Origin: Thermococcus sibiricus MM 739 | GTDB taxonomy: Archaea; Methanobacteriota_B; Thermococci; Thermococcales; Thermococcaceae | NCBI RefSeq assembly: GCF_000022545.1 | Contig: NC_012883.1 | Location: 124,001-188,000 of the forward strand | Length of the DNA stretch: 64,000 nucleotides | Reading direction: 5' to 3' | Shown: one piece after another, positions 9,399 through 17,315 of the stretch | How positions within the stretch are numbered: the first letter of the stretch is position 1 | Layout of the letters: the number at the start of each line of letters is the position of its first letter | Translations under genes and position numbers: made by a program | The notes under the pieces: generated by a model | Databases searched by the model: none | What the model was told of the DNA's origin: nothing | The model's input: only the letters and a program-made list of their open reading frames with translations

Positions 9399-10244
9399 TC
9401 AAAGCTTGAGTTCCACCCAGTTTTCTTTTCTTCCTTTGATTATTTTCACTAGTCCTTGCTTTTCAAGGCGTTTGAACATTCTCCAAGCTGTAGTTTTTGG
9501 GATCTCCAGAGCAGTTCTTACTTCTGCTTGGCTAGCTCTTCCACCTTTCTCTAAGATATAAAGTAATGCTCTCCTTTCATCTTCATTTAGATTAAAGAAT
9601 TCGAGCTTTTTCAAGAATTCTTCTTTATCTATGTGGATTTCTGTTCTTTTAGGTTCTTTTCTCCTATTTCTGGCAAGGACAATAGAAATCAAGAGTATAA
9701 CCACCAGAATTCCTAATGGTAAAAGATATTTGCTATAACTTTGTCCTTCCTCTGTAGGAGTTTCTTTGAATTCCAAAGTGTATGAGATACTTTGATTCCC
9801 AGGGGGCATTGTTATTACATTGGAAGCTATTTTGAGGGGTACTTCTGATAGGTCTACAATAACAGCATTTTCCGGGAGGATCACATTAAAGGAAGAATCC
9901 ATAGACATGTTAAGCGTCCACACTAAACCCTCTTTATATGTTAAGTCAGGGGTGTAATAAGAGACATCAATAATTTGGGCCTCACCAACATATATCACCA
10001 TATATCTGTCGTAAATCTCAAAATTTAATGGGTTGTTATTCTCATCAACGACTGCCAGTCCTTCGTAATTTTCTCCTAAAAATGGTAGAATTATCTGGGA
10101 GGAGTATTCATCGGGAATTATTTGATAATGCACTTTTACATAACCATCAGTGTACACAGTTAATTCCATCTCAGAGACTGTAAATTGGGCACTGATAAGG
10201 GGTAAAATTGCAAGGATGCTGATTAGAGATAGGATTTTCTTCAT
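9399..10244 (-). CDS. Membrane-anchored winged-helix regulator with secreted sensor domain
   Basis: A 281-residue one-component-like regulator. Residues 1-19 form a signal peptide, 20-170 an extracytoplasmic beta-rich domain, 173-191 one transmembrane helix followed by RNRRK, and 218-281 a cytoplasmic winged helix (helix-turn-helix around SQAEVRTALEIPKTTAWRMF) of MarR/TrmB-like type. The outside domain is closely related to the protein at 62507-63091, which has no winged helix. It is the second gene of an operon, 12 bases after the secreted helical protein, suggesting that the secreted partner or its ligand is sensed. Topology is read directly; the signalling role is inference. Confidence 0.75.
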   Translation of the reverse strand: MKKILSLISILAILPLISAQFTVSEMELTVYTDGYVKVHYQIIPDEYSSQIILPFLGENYEGLAVVDENNNPLNFEIYDRYMVIYVGEAQIIDVSYYTPDLTYKEGLVWTLNMSMDSSFNVILPENAVIVDLSEVPLKIASNVITMPPGNQSISYTLEFKETPTEEGQSYSKYLLPLGILVVILLISIVLARNRRKEPKRTEIHIDKEEFLKKLEFFNLNEDERRALLYILEKGGRASQAEVRTALEIPKTTAWRMFKRLEKQGLVKIIKGRKENWVELKL

Positions 10245-10256
10245 CTCCCGACCTCC

Positions 10257-11411
10257 TTAGGAATTTGCATTTATGAATTCCTCTACCTCTGTGAGAAGCC
10301 TGTTTGCTCTTTGCAAGTGCAGAATTGCACTGTTTACATCGTTTTTCTTAATGAGGCTAATTGCTATAGAAAACTCATTAATTGCACCTCTTAGTTGAAT
10401 TTCTGCTCTTGTAGTCTGTATTCCTTTCTTCCGTAAGGTGGCAAGAGCGGTAGCATCTTTTCTAATCCTTTCTCTTGTCATCATTAGAAACACTTCTGTA
10501 TTCATTTTTTCGCTTTTTACCTTTTCAATTGTCATGAAAAAATTTTTCATATAATCTGCATTTTCCCCGATCACTCTAAGGGCATCTATCCATTTTCCTT
10601 CATTCGCTAAGTAGGTCACTTGTAGATATATTCCTTTTATTTTTTCCATGGCTTTTTCAGCTTCTCCAGTCTCTCGTCCTCTTGATTTTGCGTATTCAAT
10701 TGCTTTTTCAGCTGTTGTAATACTTTGATTGGTCTTTATAAGGAAGGATTTTACAATCATCTCTGCGTTTTTTGAAGTCAGCTTGGTTGTAAGATCTCTA
10801 GTCTCTATATCGAGTTCCATTTTCTTTTGTTTCGCTTTTTCTAGGCTTATTTTGGCCTCTTCAAGGTTTCCATTCTCTATATATTCAAGAACTTCAACAT
10901 AAGCAGTTTTAGCTTCAACATAAGCCTTGGTCAGGTTCTCTACGTCTATCCCTTTACTTTTTGCTACTTCTATAAGCTTTTCCACATATGTAAAGTATGC
11001 GAAGACCCTGGTGCTCTCTTCCTGAATTTGTGTTCTTAAAACTCCGGGAGTTTTTTCATCTTCTTCGAGGGCCTTGAGAATCCCTTTGTAATACCTCATT
11101 GCACCCAGAGAATACTGAATTGCTTGGAGATAGTTTCCATTTTGATATTCGGTAAGAGCCTTTTCTTTAAGTTCTTTGGCTTTATCGTAGTCCTTTAGGA
11201 GATTCTCAGGTAATCTACTCTCCACTGGTTTCACTCGTATATTCACTAAAGTGCTAAGTTTTGTCAGTTGATTTATAATCTCTCCAGCGATCTCTTCGTT
11301 ATTTTGTTCACCCAAATATTCACTAGTTGATTGATTTTGGGCAAAAGTAGCCCCTATGGGAATTAAACCTCCAATTAAGATAAGCATCAACCAAAGGCCA
11401 CTAAATTTCAT
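10257..11411 (-). CDS. Secreted all-helical protein, partner of the membrane regulator
   Basis: A 384-residue protein with a signal peptide (about 1-25, ending ATFAQ) and an otherwise almost entirely helical, Lys/Glu-rich chain likely to form helical-hairpin or TPR-like repeats; the units around YLQAIQYSLGAMRYYKG and NGNLEEAKISLEKAKQKK look TPR-like. There is no second membrane span, so it should be secreted or held at the surface. It is clearly paralogous to the partial protein at 63122-64000: shared landmarks are IE(V/I)A-x3-GIDV, EYA or EMA followed by (S/E)-(R/K)-G, and a C-terminal R-AE-QL segment. GGTGAGAG precedes the ATG. Function unknown. Confidence 0.7.
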   Translation of the reverse strand: MKFSGLWLMLILIGGLIPIGATFAQNQSTSEYLGEQNNEEIAGEIINQLTKLSTLVNIRVKPVESRLPENLLKDYDKAKELKEKALTEYQNGNYLQAIQYSLGAMRYYKGILKALEEDEKTPGVLRTQIQEESTRVFAYFTYVEKLIEVAKSKGIDVENLTKAYVEAKTAYVEVLEYIENGNLEEAKISLEKAKQKKMELDIETRDLTTKLTSKNAEMIVKSFLIKTNQSITTAEKAIEYAKSRGRETGEAEKAMEKIKGIYLQVTYLANEGKWIDALRVIGENADYMKNFFMTIEKVKSEKMNTEVFLMMTRERIRKDATALATLRKKGIQTTRAEIQLRGAINEFSIAISLIKKNDVNSAILHLQRANRLLTEVEEFINANS

Positions 11412-11460
11412 AATCTCTCACCCAAATGTATGTTGAATTGTACATCACTTTAGGGACTCG

Positions 11461-11486
11461 ATGAAACGAAAGTTTCATATCGTTTC
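11461..11486 (-). promoter_or_regulatory. Candidate operator of the helical-protein/regulator operon
   Basis: Nested inverted repeats: ATGAAAC-GAAA-GTTTCAT at 11461-11478, and GAAACG at 11463-11468 mirrored by CGTTTC at 11481-11486. On the coding (minus) strand they lie just downstream of an AT-rich TATA-like stretch at about 11490-11499 and 50 bases before the ATG at 11411, a repressor-type position. Binding by the winged-helix protein encoded in the same operon is a natural guess. Confidence 0.45.
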
Positions 11487-11591
11487 GTTCTTTTATTTTA
11501 ATTGTGATTAGAATCTTTAATAAGTTTGGGCTCGGAATTCTATCCAGTTGGGGGAATTTTGATAAGTTTAAAAAGAAGTGTAAAAGCAAAA

Positions 11592-12356
11592 TCAAGGGAT
11601 TGGATATCCAAGTCCTTTAAGAATCATCCTGATTGCTAGGAATGCCATTATCACTGCAAATGCTTTCGTTAGATTGCTGGCTTTGGTCCTTTTGGCTATC
11701 TTCGCCCCTAACTGAGCACCAACTATTAATCCTGGCACAAGTAGGATCAGCCACTCAACCTCAACGTTCCCGAGCATGTAGTGTTTCAAGGCTCCGCTTA
11801 TGGCTGTAAATACAATGGCAAAGCTTGAAGTTGCTACTGCATAGTGGATTGGCAACCCCATATAAGTCAAAAATGGTACGTTTATTGCTCCACCACCTAT
11901 TCCAAGCAATCCACTGGCTATTCCTGCTATAAACCCTCCTATTGGGACAATTTTGTAGTCTAGCTTTACCTGGTTTAAGTCAACTTCGTGGGGTTCTCTG
12001 CTCTTTTTACGATAGATTCTTATCGCAACCAGAAAGAGAACTACACCAAAGATCACTTTAAGCTGGCTTGCACTGATGTAACTCGTCATCCATGCTCCGA
12101 TATAGGCTCCTATAACGGCAGTACTTGCCAAAAGTAGGCCTGCCTTGTAGTGTATTCTCCTTTGCCTGTGATAGGCTATAGCAGAGCTTAAGGATGTAAA
12201 AACGACGGCAGCACTTGAGGTTCCAACTGCATGGTGAATTTCAACTCCTAAGAGATTTAGAGTGGGGACTACTAAAAATCCTCCTCCAAGTCCGAATAAT
12301 GCGGCCAATATACCTACGAAAATTCCAATGCTAAAGTACCCAAGGTATTTAAGCAC
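11592..12356 (-). CDS. TauE/SafE family membrane permease
   Basis: A 254-residue polytopic protein made of two homologous halves, each starting with a glycine-rich motif: GLGGGFLVVP near residue 23 and GIGGGAINVPF near 155, followed by AVGTSSAAVVFTS and AVATSSFAIVFTA. This internal duplication is diagnostic of the TauE/SafE (sulfite, sulfoacetate or other anion exporter) family. A cytosolic loop RIYRKKSREP separates the halves. It ends 4 bases short of the M42 peptidase stop region, with no shared function evident. Substrate unknown. Confidence 0.88.
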   Translation of the reverse strand: MLKYLGYFSIGIFVGILAALFGLGGGFLVVPTLNLLGVEIHHAVGTSSAAVVFTSLSSAIAYHRQRRIHYKAGLLLASTAVIGAYIGAWMTSYISASQLKVIFGVVLFLVAIRIYRKKSREPHEVDLNQVKLDYKIVPIGGFIAGIASGLLGIGGGAINVPFLTYMGLPIHYAVATSSFAIVFTAISGALKHYMLGNVEVEWLILLVPGLIVGAQLGAKIAKRTKASNLTKAFAVIMAFLAIRMILKGLGYPIP

Positions 12357-12369
12357 TTAAACACCTCCA

Positions 12370-13368
12370 TTATTCAAGCTCGAAGACTAAGGCCTCAATT
12401 AGTTTTATCAATGCTTTTAAGTCACTTATATGTAACATCTCTGCTTCACTGTGTAAATATCTTAAGGGGACGCTTAGAGCGAGGGTTTGACTTTTTGCTT
12501 CAAAGACGGAAGCATCGGTTCCGCCTCCAGTGACTCCAATTTGTATAGGAATATTGTTCTTTTGTGCTATCTCAAGAGTTTTTCTTGCTAAAGAAGGAGT
12601 ATAGATTGCTGAATTATCAACAGCTCGTATTACGGCCCCATTTCCAGGCTTCACGTCTCCCGTGAGGAAGGAACAGCATGCAAATGAATCCACTGCTATT
12701 GCGTACTTTGGTGAATAAGTGTTTGCTAGGAATCTGGCGCCTTTAAGGCCTATTTCTTCTTGAACAGTAAATGCAAAAATGTATTTTCCGTCCAAGTCAT
12801 GATCAACGAGATCTTTTATAGCCTCTACAAGAGCGACTACCCCAAAGCGATCGTCAAGAGATCTGGCAGCAATGTATCTGTTATTTAAAACACTAAAGTG
12901 CTTCTTGAAAACGGCAAAATCTAGAACTTTTACTCCCATTTTTTCAGCTTCCTCTTTTGATTCTGCCCCGATGTCGATTTCAAGAGCATTCCATGGAATA
13001 GTATCAAATTTCCTTTCAATATTTAAGTGTACTGGGGTTACCCCTATGACTCCATCAAGCGTACCTTCCTCAGTTATGACCTCTACGTGCCTCCCTAAAA
13101 GAAGTCTGTCGTCTATCCCACCAACTTTTCTGAATTTGAGTTTCCCATCGCTTGTTATTCCTGTTATTAGGAGTCCAATCTCATCCATATGTGCCATAAA
13201 AATTGCTTTTTCCTCACCTTCTCCCAGTTCTGTGATGAGATTTCCTATCGTGTCTACTTTGTAATTGGCATATGGTTCTATCCATTCAATTACCTTTGCT
13301 CTTGTCTTACTTTCATATCCGGATATGCCTGGGGTTTGAATTATTTCTCTGAGCATTTGCACAAGCAT
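12370..13368 (-). CDS. M42 family metallo-aminopeptidase (TET-type)
   Basis: A 332-residue cytosolic zinc or cobalt peptidase of the M42 family, whose archaeal members form dodecameric tetrahedra that trim peptides made by the proteasome. Visible metal-site motifs are AHMDEIG (H60, D62), SLDDRFG with the bridging aspartate, VQEEIGLKGA with the catalytic and ligand glutamates, and the C-terminal YLHSEAEML histidine. The ATG at 13368 follows AGGTGAAAATT; a GTG three codons upstream overlaps the binding site. It is divergent from tbp. Confidence 0.93.
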   Translation of the reverse strand: MLVQMLREIIQTPGISGYESKTRAKVIEWIEPYANYKVDTIGNLITELGEGEEKAIFMAHMDEIGLLITGITSDGKLKFRKVGGIDDRLLLGRHVEVITEEGTLDGVIGVTPVHLNIERKFDTIPWNALEIDIGAESKEEAEKMGVKVLDFAVFKKHFSVLNNRYIAARSLDDRFGVVALVEAIKDLVDHDLDGKYIFAFTVQEEIGLKGARFLANTYSPKYAIAVDSFACCSFLTGDVKPGNGAVIRAVDNSAIYTPSLARKTLEIAQKNNIPIQIGVTGGGTDASVFEAKSQTLALSVPLRYLHSEAEMLHISDLKALIKLIEALVFELE

Positions 13369-13422
13369 AATTTTCACCTAAATAATAACCTGAATCAAAC
13401 TACTTAAAGTTTTTTGATAGCG

Positions 13423-13440
13423 TTAAGATTTGCATCTTAA
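13423..13440. promoter_or_regulatory. Inverted repeat upstream of tbp
   Basis: TTAAGAT and ATCTTAA form perfect seven-base arms around a four-base spacer. It lies between the divergent M42 peptidase and tbp genes, about 50 bases upstream of the tbp TATA box, and could bind a dimeric regulator of either gene. Confidence 0.35.
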
Positions 13441-13468
13441 CAAGCTTTCAATTTTTTGTCAGCTAAAC

Positions 13469-13510
13469 TTTAAAAACCCCGGTGGGGTTATTTATAAAAG
13501 GGTTTTTAAA
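13469..13510 (+). promoter_or_regulatory. tbp promoter: TATA box enclosed by 11-base inverted repeats
   Basis: TTTAAAAACCC at 13469-13479 is mirrored exactly by GGGTTTTTAAA at 13500-13510, with the TATA element (TTTATAAAA, about 13491-13499) in the 20-base interval. Within it, AACCCC-GGT-GGGGTT and GGGTTT-TT-AAACCC are further inverted repeats. The structure ends 13 bases before the GGAGGTG-type ribosome binding site region of tbp. Confidence 0.55.
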
Positions 13511-13533
13511 CCCACCTTAGGGAGGTGCAAAAC

Positions 13534-14100
13534 TTGGTTGACATGAGCAATGTGGAACTTAGAATAGAGAATATTGTTGCTTCGGTGGATCTTTTTGCTT
13601 CATTGGATCTTGAGAAGGTTATAGAGATATGTCCACATTCTAAGTATAATCCGGAAGAATTTCCAGGGATAATATGTCGCTTTGATGAACCAAAAGTGGC
13701 GCTTCTTGTGTTCAGTTCTGGGAAGCTCGTTGTAACAGGAGCAAAAAGCGTTGATGACATTCAAGCAGCAGTTTCAAAACTTGTTGAAATGCTTTCAAAG
13801 ATTGGAACTAAATTTGGCAGAGCTCCTGAAATAGATATTCAAAACATGGTTTTTAGTGGCGATCTTAAGATGGAGTTTAATCTCGATGCTGTTGCACTTG
13901 TGTTGCCCAATTGTGAATATGAGCCTGAGCAGTTCCCGGGTGTCATCTATCGTGTTAAAGACCCGAAGGCGGTCATACTTCTATTTAGTTCTGGAAAAAT
14001 TGTTTGTAGCGGTGCAAAGAGTGAACATGATGCATGGGAAGCTGTCAAAAAGCTCCTTCACGAGCTCGATAAATATGGCCTTATTGAAGAAGAGGCTTAA
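13534..14100 (+). CDS. tbp: TATA-box-binding protein (TBP)
   Basis: General transcription factor that binds TATA boxes and recruits TFB and RNA polymerase. The two imperfect repeats are obvious: [10 protein letters not shown]...[18 protein letters not shown] and [10 protein letters not shown]...[18 protein letters not shown]. The C-terminal acidic tail is short (EEEA) compared with Pyrococcus. I choose a TTG start at 13534 because it yields [13 protein letters not shown], matching the known Pyrococcus N-terminus (MVDMSKVKLRIEN), and sits seven bases after GGAGGTG at 13520-13526. An ATG at 13543 is the alternative. Confidence 0.97.
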   Translation: MVDMSNVELRIENIVASVDLFASLDLEKVIEICPHSKYNPEEFPGIICRFDEPKVALLVFSSGKLVVTGAKSVDDIQAAVSKLVEMLSKIGTKFGRAPEIDIQNMVFSGDLKMEFNLDAVALVLPNCEYEPEQFPGVIYRVKDPKAVILLFSSGKIVCSGAKSEHDAWEAVKKLLHELDKYGLIEEEA

Positions 14101-14253
14101 TTTTTCTTTAACTTTTCTAGGAGGAGGCTTAACAGCCTTGATTATCACCAGGAAGTCCAAGGCAGGGCCCTTTAATTACTCCCTTTGATACCAAACATTG
14201 GAGGAGGACTAAGTATATCTAGGAACAAAATTAGAAAATTGAGAAAAAAAGTA

Positions 14254-14685
14254 TTAAAGCTCCCGTAGTTTCCTCCCAACTTCGTCCAGCGTTTTTCGTA
14301 TTCCTTCCCAATAGATTAAATCCTCCTCATCTTGTATTCTCTGTTCATTCACCAAATAAGCTCCTTCTGAAACCTGAACAATCAATTTCTGTTCTAAAAG
14401 TTCCTTTAGAGTATCATCAAGAGACTTCCAAGGCTTTATTATGTTTGAAAACATCTCTCTGTCAACGTAGTACAACTCTCCTAGGAACATCTTGAGGTCT
14501 TCCTTACTGACCTCCTCCTTTCCCTGGACGTGTTGGATGTAGTAGATGATGTTTAGAAGCAGAAATCTTCTTCGTCCGGCTCTAAGCCAATCTTCCCAAT
14601 GCTCCGGATGGTTCTCCGGATGTTCTACACAATCCCGTATGTAGTCAAAAACACGCTGTGTATCACGCTGTGGGGGATTTCTCAT
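14254..14685 (-). CDS. Unknown protein paired with the beta-CASP nuclease-like gene
   Basis: I do not recognise this 143-residue protein. It is soluble and mostly helical with an Asp/Glu-rich C-terminus; the N-terminal half has HPENHPEHWEDWLRAGRRR, and the segment DDTLKELLEQKLIVQVSEGAYLV has the look of a winged-helix wing, although no clear helix-turn-helix is assigned. The start codon lies 2 bases after the stop of the upstream gene, with GGGAGG inside that gene's end, so the two are translationally coupled. A role as regulatory or adaptor subunit of the neighbouring MBL protein is inference. Confidence 0.6.
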   Translation of the reverse strand: MRNPPQRDTQRVFDYIRDCVEHPENHPEHWEDWLRAGRRRFLLLNIIYYIQHVQGKEEVSKEDLKMFLGELYYVDREMFSNIIKPWKSLDDTLKELLEQKLIVQVSEGAYLVNEQRIQDEEDLIYWEGIRKTLDEVGRKLREL

Positions 14686-14687
14686 TT

Positions 14688-16229
14688 TTAAACCTCCCAG
14701 CTTTCTCCGTTTCTTAAAACAACGGCCTTTTCACCCCAGTTATTCCTAAACCACATTGGATTTTCAGTGTGGACGGGGATGATGTAGTCCGGGTTAACCT
14801 CGTCAATGATACCCCTCAGCTCCTCTCTCGAGATATGTCCAGAGGCATGCAAACCTTTCTCGAAGATCGGTTTTCCATATCCATTTATTCTGAATCCATG
14901 GACTTCAAAACCGAAGTATTGCAACCAGTTCCAGAGCCTCAAAAAGCTGAACTCCTGTTCTTCTCCAAAGGCCTCACTTGAAGAGTAGATGTAAGTTCCG
15001 CCATTGGGCATTACATCAAGCAAGTGTGGCATGTCATAGAATGAGAAGCAGAGGATGTAGTCCTCTTGGTTCTTCCTAATTTCAAAGGGAGAGATGTAGT
15101 ACTCGGCATAATTGCTCCAGACTACAAGTTCCTCCCATTTTTGTTGACTAGCTTTGAAGTTTCCGTAGATCCTCAAGCCTTTAAGTCGATCAACACCCTC
15201 AACCATTTTCAAAGCGTGTAAAAAGTAAGCATCTTTCGCCGTGACTATTAACTCTCTTTCCGTTTTCTCTGCAATTTCTTTAAAGCTTTCAAGTCTCTCA
15301 AAATTCCTTGCCGAAAAGTCCCCTATTACAAGACCCTTGGCCTCTTCAACAATCTTTAAGGCATTTTCATAAACTTCTTGCTCGGAAACGTTTTCGTGTT
15401 CTTCTCTCCCAGTTCTTGTTCCTTCAGTAATTAGGATGCTTGCATTTTTTGCCTCCCTGATGAATTTCCTTGTTTCGTTGCCACTTTTTCCATGAAGTCT
15501 AAAATCACCCGTGTAGGCTAAACTGACGTCACCTTCAATTATGTAGGCTGTGGCACCATAGATTGAGTGATCCACACTGAAGGCTTTAATTTCAAAGCCC
15601 AAATCTTCATCATTGAGGGATTTCACGTCGCTTGGAATGATTTTCTTAGCTTTCGGGGACTCCTGCCCGGGCCTGTAAAAGAGGAAGTCATGGAAAGAGG
15701 ATATTGCCTCAGAGAGAATAACTTTTCTTGAGGGATAATGGGATTTTTTATCTGCTTCGAGGATATATCCCTCCGAATCCTTGTTCTTTTTTACTTTGTA
15801 ATAGGGAATCTCCATTCCAAAGTGACTGCCTCCGCCAGAGGTGTCGTTTAGGGCTTTGAGAATTGCAATTGTTGTTGGGGAGCCAACTATAGAGATGTTT
15901 TCGTCAAGAAGAGCAACATTCCCCACGTGATCTAGATGGGCATGGCTTATGAGGACTGCATTGGCCGGGACTTTTGGATATCGAGTAACTTCATTCACAA
16001 GGTCTCTGGGAATTAGATCCCTTCGATAAATGTTAAGTTTTGGTAATAGGTTGAGATGCCAGAGGTCGTAAATTCCTCTTGCAGTCCTTTCGCTCATGAA
16101 TTCTTCATAGTATAGGGAATACTTTGCAAAATTCATCCCGAAATCAAGAAAGAGGCCGTTATTGCATTCTTCAACATGAATCTTGGAACCCCCAATAGTA
16201 TTAGCACCATCATAAATAACTATCTTCAT
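14688..16229 (-). CDS. MBL-fold, beta-CASP-like RNase J-type hydrolase
   Basis: A 513-residue metallo-beta-lactamase-fold protein. The metal motif SHAHLDH gives H96, H98, D100 and H101; AYTGDFRLHG supplies the next conserved aspartate. The C-terminus has GHISREEL at 464-471 and PVHTE at 485-489, which match beta-CASP motifs of RNase J and CPSF-type nucleases. The N-terminus GANTIGGSKIHVE differs from the common aRNase J and aCPSF1 groups and no KH domains are present. It may be a divergent ribonuclease or nucleic-acid hydrolase. It forms an operon with the small downstream protein and is somewhat richer in G+C than the window average. Confidence 0.7.
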   Translation of the reverse strand: MKIVIYDGANTIGGSKIHVEECNNGLFLDFGMNFAKYSLYYEEFMSERTARGIYDLWHLNLLPKLNIYRRDLIPRDLVNEVTRYPKVPANAVLISHAHLDHVGNVALLDENISIVGSPTTIAILKALNDTSGGGSHFGMEIPYYKVKKNKDSEGYILEADKKSHYPSRKVILSEAISSFHDFLFYRPGQESPKAKKIIPSDVKSLNDEDLGFEIKAFSVDHSIYGATAYIIEGDVSLAYTGDFRLHGKSGNETRKFIREAKNASILITEGTRTGREEHENVSEQEVYENALKIVEEAKGLVIGDFSARNFERLESFKEIAEKTERELIVTAKDAYFLHALKMVEGVDRLKGLRIYGNFKASQQKWEELVVWSNYAEYYISPFEIRKNQEDYILCFSFYDMPHLLDVMPNGGTYIYSSSEAFGEEQEFSFLRLWNWLQYFGFEVHGFRINGYGKPIFEKGLHASGHISREELRGIIDEVNPDYIIPVHTENPMWFRNNWGEKAVVLRNGESWEV

Positions 16230-16418
16230 GAAGGCGCACCCAACATATAATTTAATGACCAGTAGTAATAATATTTTCGTTTATTTCACACCCATAGAAT
16301 TTCCTTTGAAGTTTTGCAGAATCTCAAGAGAAATGGTCAAAATACCAATAACAAGGATTTTCTATTCTTAAAGATAATCTTTAAATATCTATTAGTTGTT
16401 GGATTATTGGGTGCATTG

Positions 16419-17315
16419 ATGTCGGCTATTAAGATTAAAAATCTAACGAAAAGTTACGGGAATTTTTTAGCATTGAAAGGGATAAACCTAGAAATTGAAG
16501 AAGGTGAAATATTTGCCCTTCTTGGACCCAATGGTGCGGGTAAAACAACACTCATAAGGATTCTTGCGGAGGGCCTGAAGTTTGATAGTGGAGATATTGA
16601 AGTATTTGAAGAGAAGTTAAGTAAGAAAACAGCACGTTTAATAGGCTATGTTCCTCAGGAAAGTATTTCCTATGATTTGTTGACCGTTGAGGAAAACCTT
16701 GGCTTTTACGCGGATCTATACAATGCACCTATGGAGAAGGTCAAGGAGCTCATCAAACGTTTTGATCTGCCATCCAAAAAGAAAGCTAAGTAGTTGAGTG
16801 GAGGATTTAAGCGGCGTTTAAACATAGCTATCTCACTTTTATATGAGCCTAAAATCCTGATTTTGGATGAGCCCTCAACAGGTTTGGATGTTACATCAAG
16901 AAGACAGCTATGGGATCTTATAAAAGGCTTTAAGGTCGATGGCAAGACGATAATCCTTGCCACACATTATATGGAAGAGGTCGAGGCATTAGCTGATAGG
17001 ATAGCGATAATAAACGAAGGAAGAGTCGTGGCTGTTGGTACAGCGGATGAACTGAAAGCCTTGATAGGAGAGGAAAGCATTATTCAAGTGGAGGGCATTC
17101 TAAAAGGAGTCGAAAGGATTAGAGAGGTATTCCCAAGGCTCATTGAGAAAAGCGGGACTCTTCGAATTCATGTGAGGAATTCAAAGGAAGTTTTATCAAA
17201 GATTCTTGAGCTTTTAATCTCGGTTGGAAGTGAAATAAAGGCTATTAAGGTGGAGGAGCCGACTCTGGAAGATGTATTTTTAAAATTAACGGGGAGGACT
17301 TTGGATGAAGCTTAG
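16419..17315 (+). pseudogene. ABC-2 transporter ATP-binding gene with in-frame TAG
   Basis: An ABC ATPase of the drug/antibiotic (ABC-2) exporter class. Walker A GPNGAGKTT, Q-loop YVPQES, signature LSGG, Walker B ILILDEPSTGLD and the H-loop THYMEE are all present in one frame, but a TAG codon at 16791-16793 falls immediately before LSGG, between KKKAK and LSGGFKRRLN. The rest of the frame is intact to 17315, so a single substitution would restore a 298-residue protein. The ATG at 16419 follows GGGTGC and a TTTAAATA promoter. The downstream permease is also broken, arguing for real decay rather than recoding. Confidence 0.85.

Noticed and set aside
12872-13264. Long open frame on the plus strand opposite the M42 peptidase
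   Set aside because: It is the antisense of a strongly conserved enzyme gene, with no ribosome binding site and no family resemblance.
14101-14253. Small inverted repeats (AGGCT/AGCCT and GCCTTG/CAAGGC) downstream of tbp
   Set aside because: Short arms, no conserved RNA boxes, no reading frame; too weak for a ncRNA or element-end call.
16791-16793. TAG in the ABC ATPase as a pyrrolysine codon
   Set aside because: Thermococcales are not known to encode pyrrolysine, and the partner permease has a frameshift, so gene decay is simpler.
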